Below the pieces are notes generated by a model. It saw only the letters and a list, made by a program, of their open reading frames with translations. It did not search any database and had not been told where the DNA came from. A program made the translations under genes and the position numbers. From Bradyrhizobium sp. 1 (lineage in GTDB: Bacteria; Pseudomonadota; Alphaproteobacteria; Rhizobiales; Xanthobacteraceae): 44,008 nt of DNA. This document shows, piece by piece, positions 41,975 to 44,008 of this stretch; the stretch's first letter is position 1; the number at the start of each line of letters is the position of its first letter. The stretch covers positions 1 to 44,008 of the forward strand of contig NZ_JADPJH010000023.1 of NCBI RefSeq assembly GCF_023073315.1, written 5' to 3'.

Positions 41975-42418
41975 ATGCGCCTGATTGCGGCCATCCTGGT
42001 GCTGACTCTTGTCGCGATCGGCGCGGGCGCGCTTGCCGGCCTGAATCTGTTTGCGGCCGCCGAGCGCGTTGCCGACGCGAAGAAGAGCGCCACGCCGCCG
42101 CCGATTGCATCGAGCTATGCCGGCAGCGCGCGGCTTCGAAAACTGTCCCCGATCGTGACCAATCTCGCCGCGCCGGCCAACAATTGGGCTCGCGTCGAGG
42201 CTTCCATGGTGACCGAGAGCATGAATGACGAGGATGCCGGCATCCTGGCCGCCCATGTCAGCGAGGACATTGTGACCTATCTGCGGTCGGCCTCGGTGGC
42301 GCAGTTCGAGGGATCGCGCGGGCTCCAGCATCTACGCGACGACCTGACCGAGCGCGCCAATATCCGCTCGTCGGGCAAGATCCGCGAATTGATTATCGAG
42401 ACGTTGGTGATCCAGTGA
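41975..42418 (+). CDS. fliL: flagellar basal-body associated protein FliL
   Basis: A 147-residue single-pass membrane protein (helix at about 4-26) with a periplasmic FliL domain ending REL-IIETLVIQ. FliL surrounds the stator and affects torque. The periplasmic domain includes NDEDAGILAAHVSEDIVTYL. The stop overlaps the GTG start of fliP (GTGA). Confidence 0.9.
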   Translation: MRLIAAILVLTLVAIGAGALAGLNLFAAAERVADAKKSATPPPIASSYAGSARLRKLSPIVTNLAAPANNWARVEASMVTESMNDEDAGILAAHVSEDIVTYLRSASVAQFEGSRGLQHLRDDLTERANIRSSGKIRELIIETLVIQ

Positions 42419-43155
42419 GAGTGAAAGTCCTGCTGCTTGCGTTGGTTCTGGTCGTGCTGCCTGAGGTGGCGCTGGCCCAGATTCCGGACCTCAACTCGCT
42501 GCTGCCGCCCGGCAACGGCTCGACCAGCGGCCGCATCATTCAGCTGATGGCGCTGGTCACGGTGCTGTCGGTGGCGCCCGGACTGCTCATCATGGTGACG
42601 AGCTTCACGCGATTTGCGGTGGCGCTGTCGTTCCTGCGCTCCGGTCTCGGCCTCCAGACCACGCCGGCCAATCTGGTGCTGGTCAGCCTTGCGCTGTTCA
42701 TGACGTTCTACGTCATGGCGCCGACCTTCGACCGCGCCTGGGAGACCGGTGTCCAGCCTCTCATGAAGAACGAGATCTCGGAGGAAGAGGCCTATCTGAA
42801 AATCACCGATCCGTTCCGCGACTTCATGCTGGCCCATGTCCGCGACAAGGATCTGCAGACCTTCGAGTCGCTGGCGGCCGAGAGCTTCCGCAAGAAGTTC
42901 GACGACAAGCGCGTCGATCTGCGCGTCATCATTCCGGCCTTCATGATCTCCGAGCTCAGGCGCTCGTTCGAGATCGGATTCCTGATCATGCTGCCGTTCC
43001 TCGTCATCGACATGATCGTGGCGACGCTGACCATGTCGATGGGCATGATGATGTTGCCGCCGACGATCCTCGCACTGCCGTTCAAGATGCTGTTCTTCGT
43101 GCTGATCGACGGCTGGAACCTGTTGGCCTCGGGCCTGGTGCGGTCGTTCTCGTAA
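42415..43155 (+). CDS. fliP: flagellar export-gate protein FliP
   Basis: A 246-residue export-gate core protein with a cleavable signal peptide (VKVLLLALVLVVLPEVALA) and four helices. Family motifs are TSFTRFAVALSFLRSGLGLQTTPANLVLVSLALFMTFYVM in outline and FMISELRRSFEIGFLIMLPFLVIDMIVATLTMSMGMMMLPP in outline. The start is GTG overlapping the fliL stop. It is the last gene before the flagellin. Confidence 0.96.
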   Translation: MRVKVLLLALVLVVLPEVALAQIPDLNSLLPPGNGSTSGRIIQLMALVTVLSVAPGLLIMVTSFTRFAVALSFLRSGLGLQTTPANLVLVSLALFMTFYVMAPTFDRAWETGVQPLMKNEISEEEAYLKITDPFRDFMLAHVRDKDLQTFESLAAESFRKKFDDKRVDLRVIIPAFMISELRRSFEIGFLIMLPFLVIDMIVATLTMSMGMMMLPPTILALPFKMLFFVLIDGWNLLASGLVRSFS

Positions 43156-43180
43156 CAGCCGCGATCGCCGGCCGGCTGGT

Positions 43181-43233
43181 TATGGTTAGCGAGAAGTACC
43201 CTTCTATGGTTAGTGGAAGGTAATGTTAACCAT
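43181..43233. promoter_or_regulatory. repeated motif upstream of the flagellin gene
   Basis: TATGGTTAG occurs at 43181-43189 and again at 43205-43213 (24 bp apart), and its inverse TTAACCAT at 43226-43233. All lie in the fliP-flagellin gap, upstream of a weak -35/-10 candidate (TTGCTG 43240-43245, 17 bp, TTAATC 43263-43268). A flagellar activator such as Rem could bind here, but this is not shown. Confidence 0.4.
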
Positions 43234-43355
43234 CTGATATTGCTGTGAAATTCAAGCTGATCTTAATCTGCGCGCAAGATTCGGCGTGCTAGCAATGCGT
43301 CACGGCGGGTTGGACCCCACCCACTTCAGTCCAAAGGCATGATGCCGCCCCTCCG

Positions 43356-43415
43356 TACCGGTGAAAGCCCGGTATGTCCCCTCGTGAAAATGTAACGCGT
43401 ACATCAAAGGGACAT
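43356..43415 (+). promoter_or_regulatory. flagellin leader with ribosome-binding-site-pairing structure
   Basis: ATGTCCC (43374-43380) pairs perfectly with GGGACAT (43409-43415), which contains the ribosome-binding site AAGGGA of the flagellin gene. The loop itself holds ATGTA-ACGCG-TACAT (43390-43404). An alternative hairpin, TACCGG (43356-43361) with CCGGTA (43369-43374), lies upstream and shares base 43374. The structure could limit translation until a regulator such as FlbT acts. Confidence 0.5.
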
Positions 43416-43420
43416 TCGCA

Positions 43421-44008
43421 ATGTCAAGCCTGCTTACGAACTCGACCGCCATGACCGCACTCCAGACCTTGCGGTCTGTGAGTTCGCAACTCTCCACCAC
43501 GCAGACCCGGATCTCCACCGGCCAGCGCGTCTCGACCGCTTCGGACAACGCGGCCTACTGGTCGATCGCAACCTCGATGCGCGCCGACAACGCCGCGCTC
43601 TCCGCCGTCTCGGACTCGCTCGGTCTGTCGGCCGCGACCGTCGACACCGAATATACCGCTCTGACCTCGGTTGTTGGCGACAGCACCGGCGGCCTGGTCA
43701 AGCTCCAGTCGCTGCTGGTCGAAGCCAAGACCGCCGGTATCGACCGCAGCAAGATCCAGGCCGACATCACCCAGATTCAGCAGCAGATGAAGGGCACCGC
43801 CTCTGCGGCGACCTTCAACGGCGTGAACTGGCTGAGCACGACCGCCGCCACGCCGGCGACGGTCAACCTGGTGTCGTCGTTCTCCCGCGTCGGCGCCGTG
43901 CCGACCACCGGCTCGATCGGCCTGACCGTCTCCAACTATTCGCTCTATACGTCGGCCGCGGGCGGCATTCTGGACACCGTCAGCGGCGGTGCCTCGGTCG
44001 ACACGCTC
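43421..44008 (+). CDS. lafA: flagellin (partial, runs off the window)
   Basis: The first 196 codons of a flagellin. It begins MSSLLTNSTAMTALQTLRS with the typical conserved D0/D1 helix segments TRISTGQRVSTASDNAAYWSIATSMRAD in outline, then an alpha-proteobacterial D1 region (IQADITQIQQQMKGTASAATFNGVNWL in outline). The frame is open to the end. AAAGGG lies 9 nt before the ATG, inside a predicted hairpin. The Rhizobiales gene order around it suggests the lateral flagellin LafA of Bradyrhizobium; the symbol is inferred from that context. Confidence 0.92.
   Translation, partial: MSSLLTNSTAMTALQTLRSVSSQLSTTQTRISTGQRVSTASDNAAYWSIATSMRADNAALSAVSDSLGLSAATVDTEYTALTSVVGDSTGGLVKLQSLLVEAKTAGIDRSKIQADITQIQQQMKGTASAATFNGVNWLSTTAATPATVNLVSSFSRVGAVPTTGSIGLTVSNYSLYTSAAGGILDTVSGGASVDTL

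Overview
The window looks like a chromosome segment of a Bradyrhizobium-type alphaproteobacterium. The evidence is a high-GC coding style, a Porin_2-family porin, many solute-binding proteins with Tat-like leaders, DUF2934 and small Cys-rich proteins, interspersed repeats I recognise from Bradyrhizobium intergenic DNA, and a flagellar locus in Rhizobiales gene order with motE and a DUF1217 protein. The genus call is inference; no 16S gene, tRNA gene, CRISPR array or complete insertion sequence was seen.

Region 1 (1-13.0 kb) is a patchwork of short transcription units. It begins with the 3' part of an interspersed repeat. Next come a translationally coupled pair of tiny genes (DUF2934 and a Cys-rich protein), two small envelope proteins, and an orphan family-5 solute-binding protein. 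An alpha/beta-hydrolase-like protein that has lost its nucleophile faces a MarR regulator. A strongly expressed porin follows with a clear promoter and terminator. A VOC-fold dioxygenase-like protein is divergent from a family III CoA-transferase, and a TetR regulator is divergent from a MATE exporter.

Region 2 (13.0-21.1 kb) is a same-strand run. It holds a MetQ/NlpA-type binding protein, a luciferase-like flavin monooxygenase, two carboxymuconolactone-decarboxylase/AhpD-fold proteins, and a complete branched-chain-amino-acid-type ABC importer (binding protein, fused LivH-LivM permease, two ATPases). I read it as an uptake-plus-oxidation module for an unknown substrate; it is the best candidate here for an undescribed system.

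Region 3 (21.1-28.9 kb) has a NiCoT nickel/cobalt permease preceded by an exact match to the E. coli NikR operator, a HerA-like ATPase, a winged-helix/YkgJ cysteine-cluster fusion, a ketopantoate-reductase-like protein and a MarR regulator with a four-Cys tail. Three long gene-free stretches here contain repeats and inverted repeats. One carries a second copy of the repeat found at the left end.

Region 4 (28.9 kb to the end) is a flagellar locus of the Rhizobiales (Bradyrhizobium lateral) type. fliI, flgF and a DUF1217 gene point left. Divergently, motA, fliM, a small coiled-coil gene, fliN, fliG, flhB, flgB, flgC, fliE, flgG, flgA, flgI, motE-like, flgH, fliL and fliP point right, largely with overlapping or touching ends. 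A flagellin gene runs off the window. Its leader can fold so that the ribosome-binding site is paired, and a repeated motif lies upstream of it.
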